This document shows, piece by piece, positions 1 to 7,698 of a stretch of DNA of 64,000 nt. Each line of letters begins with the position of its first letter. The first letter of the stretch is position 1. The DNA comes from Sneathiella sedimenti (lineage in GTDB: Bacteria; Pseudomonadota; Alphaproteobacteria; Sneathiellales; Sneathiellaceae), in assembly GCF_017313765.1 (NCBI RefSeq), contig NZ_JAFLNC010000001.1, positions 682,001 to 746,000 on the forward strand. The letters are read 5' to 3'. The translations under genes were made by a program, and so were the position numbers. Under the pieces are notes generated by a model. It was not told where the DNA came from. It was given only the letters and a program-made list of their open reading frames with translations, and did no database searches.

Positions 1-1
1 C

Positions 2-235
2 GGCTGGGTAATTTTCGATGTTATCGGCGACAGCCTAAGCCCGCTGCTGGAGCGGATTTGCAACCTGAATGTCAACGCCATGTCAGATGGCGATGCCACA
101 CGATGTCTGATTGAACATCTCGGCTGCTTGATCATTTGTCGTGAATCAGGTAGGAACATCTCAATCTTCGGGCCCCGTTCCTCGGCGGCCTCACTTCACC
201 ATATTCTCGTCACGGCGGCAAAAAGCGTCGCCTGA
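2..235 (+). CDS. soxG: Sarcosine oxidase gamma subunit, C-terminal part (cut by window edge)
   Basis: An open frame runs from the left edge to TGA at 233-235 and gives 77 residues. The tail resembles the end of SoxG: a GDSLSPLL-type GP/ALL segment, a central CNLNV motif, then an ATRCLIEHLG strand and the closing SSAASLHHIL helix (known SoxG proteins end in a similar ..RSYA..LW.. helix). SoxG is the small subunit of heterotetrameric sarcosine oxidase, which demethylates sarcosine to glycine and passes the C1 unit to tetrahydrofolate. The next gene, purU, begins 31 bases later on the same strand, and soxBDAG-purU operons are known in alphaproteobacteria; this context is the strongest support. 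The 5' part and the other subunits lie outside the window. Confidence 0.68.
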   Translation, partial: GWVIFDVIGDSLSPLLERICNLNVNAMSDGDATRCLIEHLGCLIICRESGRNISIFGPRSSAASLHHILVTAAKSVA

Positions 236-266
236 CATCTGGTTTATTCAGGAAAGTGTTTCCGAC

Positions 267-1151
267 ATGCAGACTTTTGCGCTCACCGTAAAATGTAAAT
301 CCACGCGAGGAATTGTCGCCGCCATTTCTGCCTTTCTTGCGGCAAATGGCTGCAATATTACTGACAGCGCCCAGTTTGATGATCAGGAAACCGGCAATTT
401 CTTTATGCGGATCAGCTTCCAGAGTGAAGAAGGCAAGGACCTCGCTACATTATCAGAGGGATTTGCGGAAATTGGTGAACGTCTCGGCATGGAGTTCAGT
501 TTCCATGATGAATCGGAGAAGATGAAAGTCGTTATCATGGTGTCCCGCTTTGGACATTGCCTCAACGATCTTCTGTATCGCTGGCGGATCGGCGCGCTGC
601 CAATCGAGATTGTCGCGGTGATATCCAATCATTTCGACTATCAGAAGGTTGTCGTGAACCACGATATCCCCTTCCATCATATCAAGGTGACGAAGGAGAA
701 CAAGAAAGAGGCCGAAGCCCGTCAGATGGCAATTGTTGAGGAAACGGGGGCGGAGCTTATTGTCCTTGCGCGCTACATGCAGGTTCTTTCGGATGAAATG
801 TGCCAGAAAATGTCAGGCCGGATCATCAACATTCACCATTCCTTCCTGCCAAGCTTTAAAGGGGCGAACCCTTACAAGCAGGCCTTCGAAAGAGGGGTAA
901 AGCTGATCGGCGCCACCTCTCACTATGTAACCGCGGATCTCGATGAGGGCCCGATTATCGAGCAGGACACGATCCGCGTCAGCCATGCCCAGAGTCCAGC
1001 AGATTATGTCAGTCTTGGTCGCGACGTGGAAAGCCAGGTTCTTTCACGCGCCATCCATGCGCATATCCACCGGCGGGTATTCATTAACGGCAACAAGACG
1101 GTTGTGTTTCCGGCAAGCCCCGGCAGCTATGCCTCAGAGCGGATGGGGTAG
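267..1151 (+). CDS. purU: Formyltetrahydrofolate deformylase
   Basis: A 294-residue protein that hydrolyses 10-formyl-tetrahydrofolate to formate and tetrahydrofolate, in the cytoplasm. The first ~85 residues form an ACT domain (start MQTFALTV, with a GCNITDSAQF segment). The C-terminal part is the formyltransferase fold with the INIHHSFLPSFKGANPY signature, followed by GATSHYV and DEGPIIEQD, which carry the catalytic Asn/His/Asp set of this family. I chose ATG 267 rather than the upstream ATG 141 because family similarity starts at MQTF, a GGAAAG-type ribosome-binding site lies at 251, and the longer form would overlap the soxG frame. Its position after sarcosine oxidase suggests it recycles the C1 units made by sarcosine demethylation. 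Confidence 0.95.
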   Translation: MQTFALTVKCKSTRGIVAAISAFLAANGCNITDSAQFDDQETGNFFMRISFQSEEGKDLATLSEGFAEIGERLGMEFSFHDESEKMKVVIMVSRFGHCLNDLLYRWRIGALPIEIVAVISNHFDYQKVVVNHDIPFHHIKVTKENKKEAEARQMAIVEETGAELIVLARYMQVLSDEMCQKMSGRIINIHHSFLPSFKGANPYKQAFERGVKLIGATSHYVTADLDEGPIIEQDTIRVSHAQSPADYVSLGRDVESQVLSRAIHAHIHRRVFINGNKTVVFPASPGSYASERMG

Positions 1152-1207
1152 GAAACGTATTCCCTTCCGCTGTCTATTTGAACTGGATGCGACAGGACCG
1201 CTGCGCG

Positions 1208-2095
1208 CTACACTGACTTGATGCTTACGGGGGGTGCGCTTACTCGTTCGGGCCGCTCCAGTTTCTTTAAAGGACCAAGCTTGGTCTGGAAATATGACCG
1301 CCCTTTGGGGTCATATTGCGGAAAAGCAATCTTTGAGTCCCTGAAGCTTTTCAGCGGTTGACCCAAGCCTTTTATTCCCTCTTCTCGGGTTCGACGCACG
1401 AGATCGAAATCTAGAAAAACCGGAATGATTTCCGCTCCTCTTCCGGCCTGGTGAAGAACATCCCCTTCGGGACTGAAAATGGCAGATCGACCATATCCCA
1501 GCCTGCCGGTATTATTTATATCGACAAAATAAAGCTGATTAATTCCAGCTGTTGCACGGCTGACCGAAAGTTCAAAATCGCGGTCAATGGTATTTGTCAG
1601 GGTTGGATGCAGGATTACTTCCGCGCCGAGCGAAGCCAGCGCCCTGGACGTTTCCGGAAACCAGCTGTCATAACAGATGGAAAGCCCGAACCGCCCGACT
1701 TCGGGGACATCGAATACTGTATGTTCAAGTCCACCGGTCACGCCTTGCTCGTAAGGCTGGAAAGGGTAAATTTTGCGGTGCCTCGTAACCACTTCACCTG
1801 CTGGATTGATAACAGGCGAAGTGTTGTGGATCTGGCCTTCATGAACTTCATAGAACGATCCCGGGATAAGCCAGATACCGTGTTTTCGGGCAAGGGAACA
1901 AAAATACTCTTCTGCCGGCCCCGGCATCGGTTGGGCGGCCTGCAGGTCTGGTCCGAAAGCACAGAGTTCCCCAAACATAATCATCTCGACCCAGGGAAAA
2001 CGGGCCACGGCGATCCCAATTTCCCTGCCCATCAAGCCAAGATTGTCACCGAATGGCGCATCCATCTGGATTCCCGCAATAGCAAAAGTCGTCAT
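1208..2095 (-). CDS. Carbon-nitrogen hydrolase (nitrilase superfamily)
   Basis: A 295-residue protein with the nitrilase-superfamily triad in the usual order: Glu43 in MFGELCAFG, Lys108 in RHRKIYPF and Cys141 in LSICYDSWFPE. Members hydrolyse amides, nitriles or N-carbamoyl compounds through a cysteine thioester. The start ATG at 2095-2093 overlaps the TAA of the ABC ATPase gene upstream by one base (TAATG), so the two are probably translationally coupled. A longer frame from 2221 would run inside the ATPase gene and is rejected. It is the last gene of the peptide-type ABC operon, so it probably processes what that transporter imports. The substrate cannot be read from sequence; the CYDSWFPE region is amidase-like rather than that of a classical nitrilase. 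Confidence 0.87.
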   Translation of the reverse strand: MTTFAIAGIQMDAPFGDNLGLMGREIGIAVARFPWVEMIMFGELCAFGPDLQAAQPMPGPAEEYFCSLARKHGIWLIPGSFYEVHEGQIHNTSPVINPAGEVVTRHRKIYPFQPYEQGVTGGLEHTVFDVPEVGRFGLSICYDSWFPETSRALASLGAEVILHPTLTNTIDRDFELSVSRATAGINQLYFVDINNTGRLGYGRSAIFSPEGDVLHQAGRGAEIIPVFLDFDLVRRTREEGIKGLGQPLKSFRDSKIAFPQYDPKGRSYFQTKLGPLKKLERPERVSAPPVSIKSV

Positions 2096-3054
2096 TAATC
2101 TTCTTCTCCTTGGATCGGGTGATGGCAGGCAACGGCCCAAGCCTCGCTTTTTGATAATAAATCTGGTCGTAATGTCCGGCAAAGGTCGCTCGCGTAGGGA
2201 CAACGATTCGCAAACGCGCATCCGGCAGGCAGGCTGAGGGGACTTGGAACCTCACCGCTTAACGCGACGAGCTGATTTTTCTTTAAAGGATCCAGCGACG
2301 GAATAGATGCCAGAAGTGCCTGTGTATAGGGGTGCGCCGGACTGGAAAATATGGAGTGAACAGGCCCGCTTTCAACAATACGTCCAAGATACATCACCAT
2401 GACTCGATCAGCGATGTAGTTCACCGTCGCAAGGTTATGGGAAATGAAAAGAAAGCTGAGGCCATGCTTCGCCTGCAGCTCTTTCAGAAGGTTCAGCACC
2501 TGGGCCTGCACAGACACATCAAGCGCCGCAGTCGGTTCATCAAGAATAAGCATTCTTGGTTCCAGGGCGAGCGCCCGGGCAATCGCAATTCGCTGGCGCT
2601 GTCCACCCGAAAACTCATGTGGATAGCGTTTCAGATGCTCCCGACCGAGACCAACGTCACGCAAATGCTGTGCGACCCGTTCCTCCAGTTTCGAGCCTTT
2701 CAGACCGAACACCGTTTTTAAAGGCTCGCCAACAATATCGCGAACACGCATCTTCGGGTTGAGAGAAGAAAAGGGATTCTGGAAAACGATGCTGAGTTTC
2801 TTTCGAAACTGCTGCCTCTGTTGATCGCTCAACGACGTGAAATCGGTTCCATCAAAATGCACTGTCCCACCGTCCGACGAAATGAGCTGGAGTAGGGAAA
2901 GAGCAATACTGCTTTTGCCGCAACCACTTTCCCCAACGAGCGCAACTGTCTCGCCGGCAGCGACATCAAATGAAACATCATCCACCGCCTTGATCATCCC
3001 GACTTTTGTCGGATAGACTTTCTGCAGGTTTTTTACCGAAAGCAGTGCATTCAT
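2095..3054 (-). CDS. Peptide/nickel-type ABC transporter ATPase (DppF/OppF-like)
   Basis: A 319-residue ATP-binding subunit of a family-5 (dipeptide/oligopeptide/nickel) importer, on the inner face of the membrane. It has Walker A GESGCGKS at 41-48, the Q-loop FQNPFSSLNP, the signature SGGQRQR at 149-155 and Walker B MLILDEP at 168-174. The C-terminal oligopeptide-transport extension has Cys residues (CAFANRCPY...LC), seen in members that can carry an iron-sulfur cluster. The ATG overlaps the TGA of the preceding ATPase gene (ATGA, 3051-3054). It probably forms the heterodimeric motor with that neighbour. Confidence 0.94.
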   Translation of the reverse strand: MNALLSVKNLQKVYPTKVGMIKAVDDVSFDVAAGETVALVGESGCGKSSIALSLLQLISSDGGTVHFDGTDFTSLSDQQRQQFRKKLSIVFQNPFSSLNPKMRVRDIVGEPLKTVFGLKGSKLEERVAQHLRDVGLGREHLKRYPHEFSGGQRQRIAIARALALEPRMLILDEPTAALDVSVQAQVLNLLKELQAKHGLSFLFISHNLATVNYIADRVMVMYLGRIVESGPVHSIFSSPAHPYTQALLASIPSLDPLKKNQLVALSGEVPSPLSLPAGCAFANRCPYASDLCRTLRPDLLSKSEAWAVACHHPIQGEED

Positions 3055-4055
3055 AACCGGCCTCCCGCGACGATTTCATCAAGAGCGACCGGACCGCTGG
3101 CATTATGGCAGAAAGAAAATTGATCGGTAAGCACGGCCCGCCGCGGCGGCGCCTGCTTATGGCAAACCTCACTGACCTTTGTGCAACGTTCCGCGAAAGC
3201 GCAGCCGATTATCGGAACAGACATATCTGGTACCTGACCTGGAATATAGCTTAGGTCGTCTTTTGTCTGTCCAAGCGCAGGCACAGTTTTCATCAGAGCT
3301 GAAGTATAAGGATGCGAGGGAGTAGCCAATACATCCACAACAGGCCCACTTTCGACAACCATGCCCGCATACATGACGGCGACCCGGTCACAAAGGGCGG
3401 CAACGACCCCGAGGTCATGGGTGATAAAGAGGATGCTCAAGTTTTTCTTCGCCACCAGTTCCCTCAGCAACAGGATAATCTGAGCCTGAACAGTGACGTC
3501 GAGTGCAGTCGTCGGCTCATCCGCAATCAGCAACTCCGGTTCACAGACCAGAGCCATCGCAATCATTACCCGTTGAAGCTGGCCGCCCGACATTTGATGG
3601 GGATATCTATTGAAGGCAATCTCGGGATCAGGAAGGCGAACGTCCTTAAAGGCCTGAAACACCCGTTTCCTGGCTTCCTCTTTCGACATGAAATGGCTAT
3701 TGAGCAAGGCATCCATTACCTGTCTGCCCACCTGGAAGAATGGGTTGAGCGCCGTAAACGGATTTTGAAATATCATCGCGACCTTACGGCCCCGAATTTC
3801 CTGGAGCTCCGCCTCACTCCGGTCAATTATCTCACGGCCGACAACACGTATATTGCCTTTCACACGCGCTGACGAACCGAGCAGCCCGAGAGCTGCCATG
3901 CTGGTTACGGATTTGCCGCTACCAGATTCCCCGACCAGTCCCAGAATTTCACCCCGGTTTACATGCAACGTACAATTTCGTATCGCATGTACATTCCGCT
4001 CGAGAGACGGGAAAGTGACATTCAGGTTTCTGATCTCCAGCACTTTGTCACTCAT
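3051..4055 (-). CDS. Peptide/nickel-type ABC transporter ATPase (DppD/OppD-like)
   Basis: A 334-residue ATPase subunit starting MSDKVLEIRNLNV. It shows Walker A GESGSGKS, signature MSGGQLQRV, Walker B ELLIADEP and the C-terminal oligo_HPY extension (GCAFAERCTKVSEVC). The start at 4055 is chosen because it gives an ATGA overlap with the TGA of the permease upstream (4052-4055) and matches where the family begins; a longer frame from 4211 lies inside the permease gene. It pairs with the ATPase at 2095-3054. Confidence 0.94.
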   Translation of the reverse strand: MSDKVLEIRNLNVTFPSLERNVHAIRNCTLHVNRGEILGLVGESGSGKSVTSMAALGLLGSSARVKGNIRVVGREIIDRSEAELQEIRGRKVAMIFQNPFTALNPFFQVGRQVMDALLNSHFMSKEEARKRVFQAFKDVRLPDPEIAFNRYPHQMSGGQLQRVMIAMALVCEPELLIADEPTTALDVTVQAQIILLLRELVAKKNLSILFITHDLGVVAALCDRVAVMYAGMVVESGPVVDVLATPSHPYTSALMKTVPALGQTKDDLSYIPGQVPDMSVPIIGCAFAERCTKVSEVCHKQAPPRRAVLTDQFSFCHNASGPVALDEIVAGGRL

Positions 4056-4939
4056 CGCCCGCTCCTGTATTTCGGATCGAGCATATCGCGAATGCCATCT
4101 CCCAGCAGATTGACCGCAAGAACCGTCACAAAAATAGCGAGGCCCGGAAATGCTGCCGTCCACCAGTAATCGAGGAATTTTGAGCGAGAGAGCGCGACCA
4201 TGAGACCCCACTCTATGGTTGGCGGTTTGGCGCCTATGCCGATAAAACTCAAGGAGGCAGCTGCAAGAATGGTATACCCGAAATCCATAGATCCCTGCAC
4301 AATGGCGGGCGTCCAGGAGTTGGGAAGGGCATGACGGAACATAATACGGAGTGAACCGACACCCATTGCCCTTGCGGCATCAATATAAAGTTCCTTGCGG
4401 ATCGCCATTACCGAGCCGCGAACAATGCGTGCGTACCAGGGAAACCATGAAATCGCGAGAGCAAGCATCGCATTGAAGAGGCCGGCTCCTAGGGCTGCCG
4501 TAATCGCTATCGGTAGCAACAGGGGTGGAAAGGCAAGGAAAATATCGGAAATACGCATTAGCAGCATATCGACCTTGCCGCCAAAGTATCCCGCCGCCAA
4601 ACCAATGGGCACCCCGATAGCCATCGAAATCGCCAGTACAGTAATGCCGATAATCAGGGAAGTTTGCGCGCCATAAACAACCCTGGAAAATATATCCCGC
4701 CCCAGTGCGTCCGTTCCCATCAGGTGCTCGAGACTAGGAGCGAGCAGTTTGTGGCTGAAATCTATCTTGTTGGGCTCGAACGGTACGATCCAGGGAGCGA
4801 ATAGCGCCGCCAGAATAATCAGAAGAAAAATTCCTCCGCCGACGAACAACAGAGTGTTTGTTGACGCAAAATGGGAAATGCGGCGTGTCCAACTCGGTTG
4901 GAGAGCGGGGTTTGCCTGAAATCCGTCAAGACTGCTCAT
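4052..4939 (-). CDS. Peptide-type ABC transporter permease (DppC/OppC-like)
   Basis: A 295-residue inner-membrane permease. The first membrane segment (about 28-52) follows an N-terminal tail, then comes the conserved HLMGTDALGRDIFSRVVYGAQTSL region typical of DppC/OppC, and five further hydrophobic segments. The EAA-like loop, DAARAMGVGSLRIMFRHALPN, contacts the ATPases. The ATG overlaps the stop of the dppB-like gene by four bases (4936-4939). It ends LDPKYRSGR, as this family commonly does. Confidence 0.94.
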   Translation of the reverse strand: MSSLDGFQANPALQPSWTRRISHFASTNTLLFVGGGIFLLIILAALFAPWIVPFEPNKIDFSHKLLAPSLEHLMGTDALGRDIFSRVVYGAQTSLIIGITVLAISMAIGVPIGLAAGYFGGKVDMLLMRISDIFLAFPPLLLPIAITAALGAGLFNAMLALAISWFPWYARIVRGSVMAIRKELYIDAARAMGVGSLRIMFRHALPNSWTPAIVQGSMDFGYTILAAASLSFIGIGAKPPTIEWGLMVALSRSKFLDYWWTAAFPGLAIFVTVLAVNLLGDGIRDMLDPKYRSGR

Positions 4940-5952
4940 GTCGCCCTCAATCGCGGATCAACGAGATAGTACAGAAGGTCAATCACCAGATTGACGGACA
5001 GATATATGGTCGAGAGAAAGAGTGTTACTCCCATTACTGCGGGGAAATCGTTCTTGGTAATGGCCCCGACAACGTAACCTCCAAGGCCGGGCCAATCGAA
5101 CACATACTCCACGACGACAGATCCGCCGAGCATGAAGCCATAAGTCAACCCGATAACAGTCAGCATGGGGATTAGCGTGGCTTTTAGCGCATAGAGGAAA
5201 TAGATCCGTCTTTTTCTCATGCCATAGGCCTTTAGGGTAAGGATATAATCCTGAGCAAGTACCTCCACCATGGTGTTGCGGGTAATTCGTGTAACCACAG
5301 CAAGGGAGGCAATACTGAGCGTAAGAACGGGAAGCACCAGATGCGCGGCGGCACTTTTAAAGGCGAGCCACTGGCCTGCCAACAGGGTATCAATCAGATA
5401 CAGACCGGTTACCCGGGGAAATTCGTAATCCAGAAGAATCTCACTATTCATCCGACCTTGCAGGGGCAGCCATGAAAGCTCGCCATAGAAAAGCATTTGC
5501 AGCATCATGCCGATCAGAAATACCGGCAGGGCCATACCGGCAATCGAGAAACTTCGGGCCCCATGATCGACCAGATGATTCTGCTTGACCGCAGAAAGAA
5601 CGCCCAAAGGCACGCCAACCAGGACAACGAGGATTACGGCCAGCGTGGTGACTTCAAACGTTGCGGTCATACGCTCCAGTACATCTTCCAGTACCGGGCG
5701 GCCAGTTCTCAGGCTTTCTCCGAAGTCTCCGCGCACCATGTCGGCGACATAATAGCTGAACTGGGTATAGATAGGCTCGTCGACATGAAGCTTGGCCCTG
5801 GCAAGATCGATCTGCTCCTGTGTGGGCCGGTGGCCCAGCATCATTTCTATGGGTGATCCCGGCAAGACGCGGCTCAGCGCGAAGGTGACGACCATTACTC
5901 CTGCGAGTATTACAATCATCAACGCCAGACGCTGAGCCACATATTTGATCAT
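4936..5952 (-). CDS. Peptide-type ABC transporter permease (DppB/OppB-like)
   Basis: A 338-residue permease starting MIKYVAQRLALMIVILAGVMVVTFAL, the standard DppB start with the first membrane helix. It has the LPGSPIEMMLG stretch, about six membrane segments, an EAA-type loop (LKAYGMRKRRIYFLYALKATLIPM) and the ending LVDPRLRAT. It forms the channel with the DppC-like permease. The gap from the binding-protein stop codon (5974) to this start is 21 bases, the widest in the operon, a common position for processing that gives the binding protein a higher yield; that effect is not shown here. Confidence 0.94.
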   Translation of the reverse strand: MIKYVAQRLALMIVILAGVMVVTFALSRVLPGSPIEMMLGHRPTQEQIDLARAKLHVDEPIYTQFSYYVADMVRGDFGESLRTGRPVLEDVLERMTATFEVTTLAVILVVLVGVPLGVLSAVKQNHLVDHGARSFSIAGMALPVFLIGMMLQMLFYGELSWLPLQGRMNSEILLDYEFPRVTGLYLIDTLLAGQWLAFKSAAAHLVLPVLTLSIASLAVVTRITRNTMVEVLAQDYILTLKAYGMRKRRIYFLYALKATLIPMLTVIGLTYGFMLGGSVVVEYVFDWPGLGGYVVGAITKNDFPAVMGVTLFLSTIYLSVNLVIDLLYYLVDPRLRAT

Positions 5953-5973
5953 GCCGGGATATTAACCTTTCGC

Positions 5974-7527
5974 CTATTTGCGCGTGACTTTGTGGAAGAA
6001 GACAGCGGCATAAGCCGGATTTGCCTCAAGGCCTTCCAGGTTTGACTGGCGGGCAATACGCGTCATTATATCCGCATAGAAAATCGCGACGGCGTCATCT
6101 ATCAGAATCTGCTGGGCTTCATGATACTTCTTGATGGCAGCATCCCGATCGGACCCTTCCAGTTCAACGCCAGCGTCCAGTACTTTGTCATATTCCGGAT
6201 TGGAATAATGCGAAAGATTGAACAGGGCTTTATCTTCGGTTCGGAAAAGGCCGATCAACCAGTCATTTGGCGTCGGGTACGTTGGCCACCATGTCATAGA
6301 CTGCAAGTTGGGCGCCGTCTCCAGGTTCTTTGCCCGATCCCAGATCACCCCCCATTCACCCGGCAGCAGTTCAACCTCCACGCCAACCTGACGTGCATTC
6401 TCCTGAAACAGGAGGGCCGAGTTTTTATAGGCTTCTGAAGTACCGATATAGGCAATCGTTATTTTGCGCTGATCTTCGGGTACGCCGGAGTCTTCTATCA
6501 GCTTTTTGGCGAGTTCAAGATCAAACGCCGGTGGCTCGATATTGGCGTTGTGGCCCCACATCGTGGCGGGTACGGCACCACGGGCTACTTCTGCATGGCC
6601 CGCAAGAATATCATTCACCACTGTATCGTAATCCCAGATATGGGTAAGTGCCTGTCGAAATTTCTTGTTGTTGGTTGGCGCTTTCTGGGTGTTGATCAGG
6701 AACTGAGAGTTTTTCCAAGACGGAACAGTATATGCGCTGATTCCTTCTTCCTTATTCAAGCTGTCGACGATATCGGCCGGCACCAGCGAGATGAAATCCG
6801 CTTCACCACTCTTCAGCATTTGTACCTGTGTTGCATTTTCGGTCACGACTTTCAGGATAATCCGGTCAAAGTTTCCTTCTTTCCATCCACCGTGAAATTC
6901 CGGGTTTTTCTCCAGAACAACCTGTTGGTCCTTTACCCATTGACGCAACTTGTAGGGGCCCGTTCCCGCCGCGTTTCCCTCATTAAACCAGTCGGTGCCT
7001 TTTTCTGCGGCCTTTGGTGAAAACATGTAGGCGCCATATTGGGAAGAGGCAATCAGGTCAATCGGTTGTGGTTTCTTGGTCTTTATGACCAGCGTCGTGT
7101 CGTCAGGGGCCTCGATCGAGTCTACAGATGCCCAGATGTACCACGCGCCCTTTTTCATGGATTTGGTCCGTTCAATCGACGCTTTCGCAGCGGCGGCGTT
7201 AAACGGCTCCCCATCATGGAATTTTACACCTTCGCGAAGCTTGAATGTCCATGTAAGGCCATCGTCGCTGACAGACCAGCTGGTCGCAAGTGCAGGAGAA
7301 AACTGCTCTTCGCTTTCCGGCGGATTGTACCAGAGAAGTGGTTCGTAGACATTGGCAAGCATCATAACTTCCAGGGAAAAGGCGATTGAAGGATCCCAAT
7401 CCTTTATATCGCCATACATGGCATAGGTTGCCGTGTTCGTCTTTGCCTCCGCTTGTGAGAGGGGGCTGGTCAGTGACGCCGCCATGACCATAGTCACGGC
7501 CAGCACCACTTTCATCAATGATTTCAT
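5974..7527 (-). CDS. Family-5 extracellular solute-binding protein
   Basis: A 517-residue periplasmic binding protein (SBP_bac_5) for the ABC importer encoded next. A Sec signal peptide with a basic start and hydrophobic core ends near residue 28 (SQAEA). The mature part has the family pattern: NVYEPLLWYNP, then PALATSWSVSDDGLTWTFKL, REGVKFHDGEPFNA, and GTGPYKL. An almost perfect ribosome-binding site, AAGGAGGTA (7531-7539), sits five bases before the ATG, suggesting strong translation, as expected for the binding protein. It is the first gene of the six-gene operon and lies about 60 bases downstream of a sigma-54 type promoter. Ligand unknown: peptides, opines, glutathione and amides are all possible. 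Confidence 0.94.
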   Translation of the reverse strand: MKSLMKVVLAVTMVMAASLTSPLSQAEAKTNTATYAMYGDIKDWDPSIAFSLEVMMLANVYEPLLWYNPPESEEQFSPALATSWSVSDDGLTWTFKLREGVKFHDGEPFNAAAAKASIERTKSMKKGAWYIWASVDSIEAPDDTTLVIKTKKPQPIDLIASSQYGAYMFSPKAAEKGTDWFNEGNAAGTGPYKLRQWVKDQQVVLEKNPEFHGGWKEGNFDRIILKVVTENATQVQMLKSGEADFISLVPADIVDSLNKEEGISAYTVPSWKNSQFLINTQKAPTNNKKFRQALTHIWDYDTVVNDILAGHAEVARGAVPATMWGHNANIEPPAFDLELAKKLIEDSGVPEDQRKITIAYIGTSEAYKNSALLFQENARQVGVEVELLPGEWGVIWDRAKNLETAPNLQSMTWWPTYPTPNDWLIGLFRTEDKALFNLSHYSNPEYDKVLDAGVELEGSDRDAAIKKYHEAQQILIDDAVAIFYADIMTRIARQSNLEGLEANPAYAAVFFHKVTRK

Positions 7528-7530
7528 TTT

Positions 7531-7539
7531 TACCTCCTT
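7531..7539 (-). promoter_or_regulatory. Strong ribosome-binding site of the binding-protein gene
   Basis: The minus-strand sequence AAGGAGGTA followed by AAA and the ATG at 7527 is close to the full anti-16S consensus. It is stronger than the other sites I inspected in this operon, whose genes mostly rely on overlapping stop/start codons. Confidence 0.8.
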
Positions 7540-7589
7540 GCGACGCGGTTCAGGTTTTTCATTAGCTCTTCCGCTGATCTAAGTAAGAA

Positions 7590-7604
7590 GCAAGGTTAAT
7601 GCCA
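7590..7604 (-). promoter_or_regulatory. Sigma-54 (RpoN) type -24/-12 promoter of the ABC-hydrolase operon
   Basis: Read on the minus strand the sequence is TGGCATTAACCTTGC. It matches the RpoN consensus TGGCAC-N5-TTGC at every key base (GG at -24, GC at -12, ten bases between them); only the C of TGGCAC is changed to T. Transcription would start near 7578, leaving a leader of about 50 bases before the strong ribosome-binding site. The neighbouring upstream gene encodes a sigma-54 activator with an intact GAFTGA loop, which gives independent support. Confidence 0.82.
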
Positions 7605-7631
7605 GTTTCGGAGTTTGAAATAATCTAATTA

Positions 7632-7643
7632 AAACAATTGTTT
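7632..7643. promoter_or_regulatory. Perfect 12-bp palindrome, possible activator site
   Basis: AAACAATTGTTT is a perfect palindrome centred about 35 bases upstream of the -24 element. It could be a second binding site for the activator or a site for another regulator. The surrounding DNA is AT-rich, so chance occurrence is possible. Confidence 0.35.
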
Positions 7644-7664
7644 ATGGAATTTTAGCATAGCCTG

Positions 7665-7686
7665 AATTATTCTATATTGAATAATT
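7665..7686. promoter_or_regulatory. Inverted repeat, candidate upstream activator sequence
   Basis: AATTATTC, six bases, GAATAATT: two perfect 8-base half-sites. It lies about 75-95 bases upstream of the -12 box, a usual distance for sites of sigma-54 activators, and between the promoter and the activator gene. It is not followed by a T-run on the minus strand, so it is unlikely to be the terminator of the activator gene. Confidence 0.5.
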
Positions 7687-7698
7687 TTTGCTTTTTAT

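Noticed and set aside
1451-2098. Open frame of 215 codons on the plus strand
   Set aside because: It is antisense to the nitrilase-family gene, which has the full Glu-Lys-Cys triad.
7665-7686. Inverted repeat as terminator of the activator gene
   Set aside because: The stem is AT-only-rich and no T-run follows on the minus strand; its place relative to the sigma-54 promoter fits an activator site better.
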